This document shows, in pieces, positions 12,233-12,259 of a stretch of 12,259 bases of DNA. Within the stretch, counting starts at the first letter, position 1. Every line of letters starts with the position of its first letter. The stretch is from CAMPJU01 sp046566095 (lineage in GTDB: Bacteria > Pseudomonadota > Gammaproteobacteria > Xanthomonadales > Xanthomonadaceae). The notes beneath the pieces were generated by a model. That model was not told where the DNA came from and ran no database searches. It was given only the letters and a program-made list of their open reading frames with translations. The stretch lies in the NCBI GenBank assembly GCA_046566095.1, contig JBKHXI010000128.1, positions 1-12,259 on the forward strand, written 5' to 3'. The position numbers and the translations under genes are program-made.

Positions 12233-12259
12233 GCGATGGGGGTGCGTCAGATGGCGTCG

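Overview
The window is a strongly GC-rich stretch of bacterial chromosome, with codon third positions almost all G or C. Gene order (yajC-secD-secF, then suhB facing away from trmJ), family assignments and the 'GTAGGAGCG' palindromic intergenic repeats all suggest a gammaproteobacterium of the Lysobacteraceae/Xanthomonadaceae type (Lysobacter, Luteimonas or a relative). This placement is inference from recognition; no search was run. No phage, insertion sequence, CRISPR array, tRNA or rRNA was seen, so this is ordinary core chromosome with some accessory signalling genes.

Layout. 72-3318 (+): yajC, secD and secF, the accessory part of the Sec translocon that uses the proton gradient to help pull proteins across the inner membrane. 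3314-3429: a compact inverted-repeat structure between the convergent secF and suhB genes, which contains both stop codons and two oppositely oriented REP-like hairpins. 3425-4264 (-): suhB, inositol-monophosphatase family. 4370-5137 (+): trmJ, a tRNA 2'-O-methyltransferase, divergent from suhB and possibly transcribed without a leader. 5209-8270 (+): a two-gene unit of a periplasmic phosphonate-binding-like protein with a TTG start and a membrane GGDEF-EAL protein, overlapping by GTGA. The pair looks like a c-di-GMP sensory module.

8289-10288 (-): an ExoD-family membrane protein overlapping by GTGA a CNNM/CorB-type ion transporter with DUF21, a CBS pair and a CorC_HlyC domain. The transporter has a leader of about 140 nt behind a good extended -10. 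That leader holds a 36-codon reading frame starting MDDDPLPLPRR and stopping one base before the transporter start. It resembles the Mg2+/proline-sensing leader peptide MgtL of Salmonella and is the most provocative observation here. 10528-10938 (-): a small conserved protein, tentatively YbjN/CesT-like. 11029-11397 (+): an alkyltransferase-like (ATL) protein with Trp in place of the catalytic Cys. 11443-12108 (+): a rhomboid intramembrane protease. 12109-12259: no gene seen, only hairpins and short repeats.

The genes fall into four themes: membrane protein export and proteolysis (Sec accessory proteins, rhomboid), RNA metabolism (SuhB, TrmJ), c-di-GMP signalling (PBP plus GGDEF-EAL) and envelope/ion homeostasis (ExoD, CNNM).
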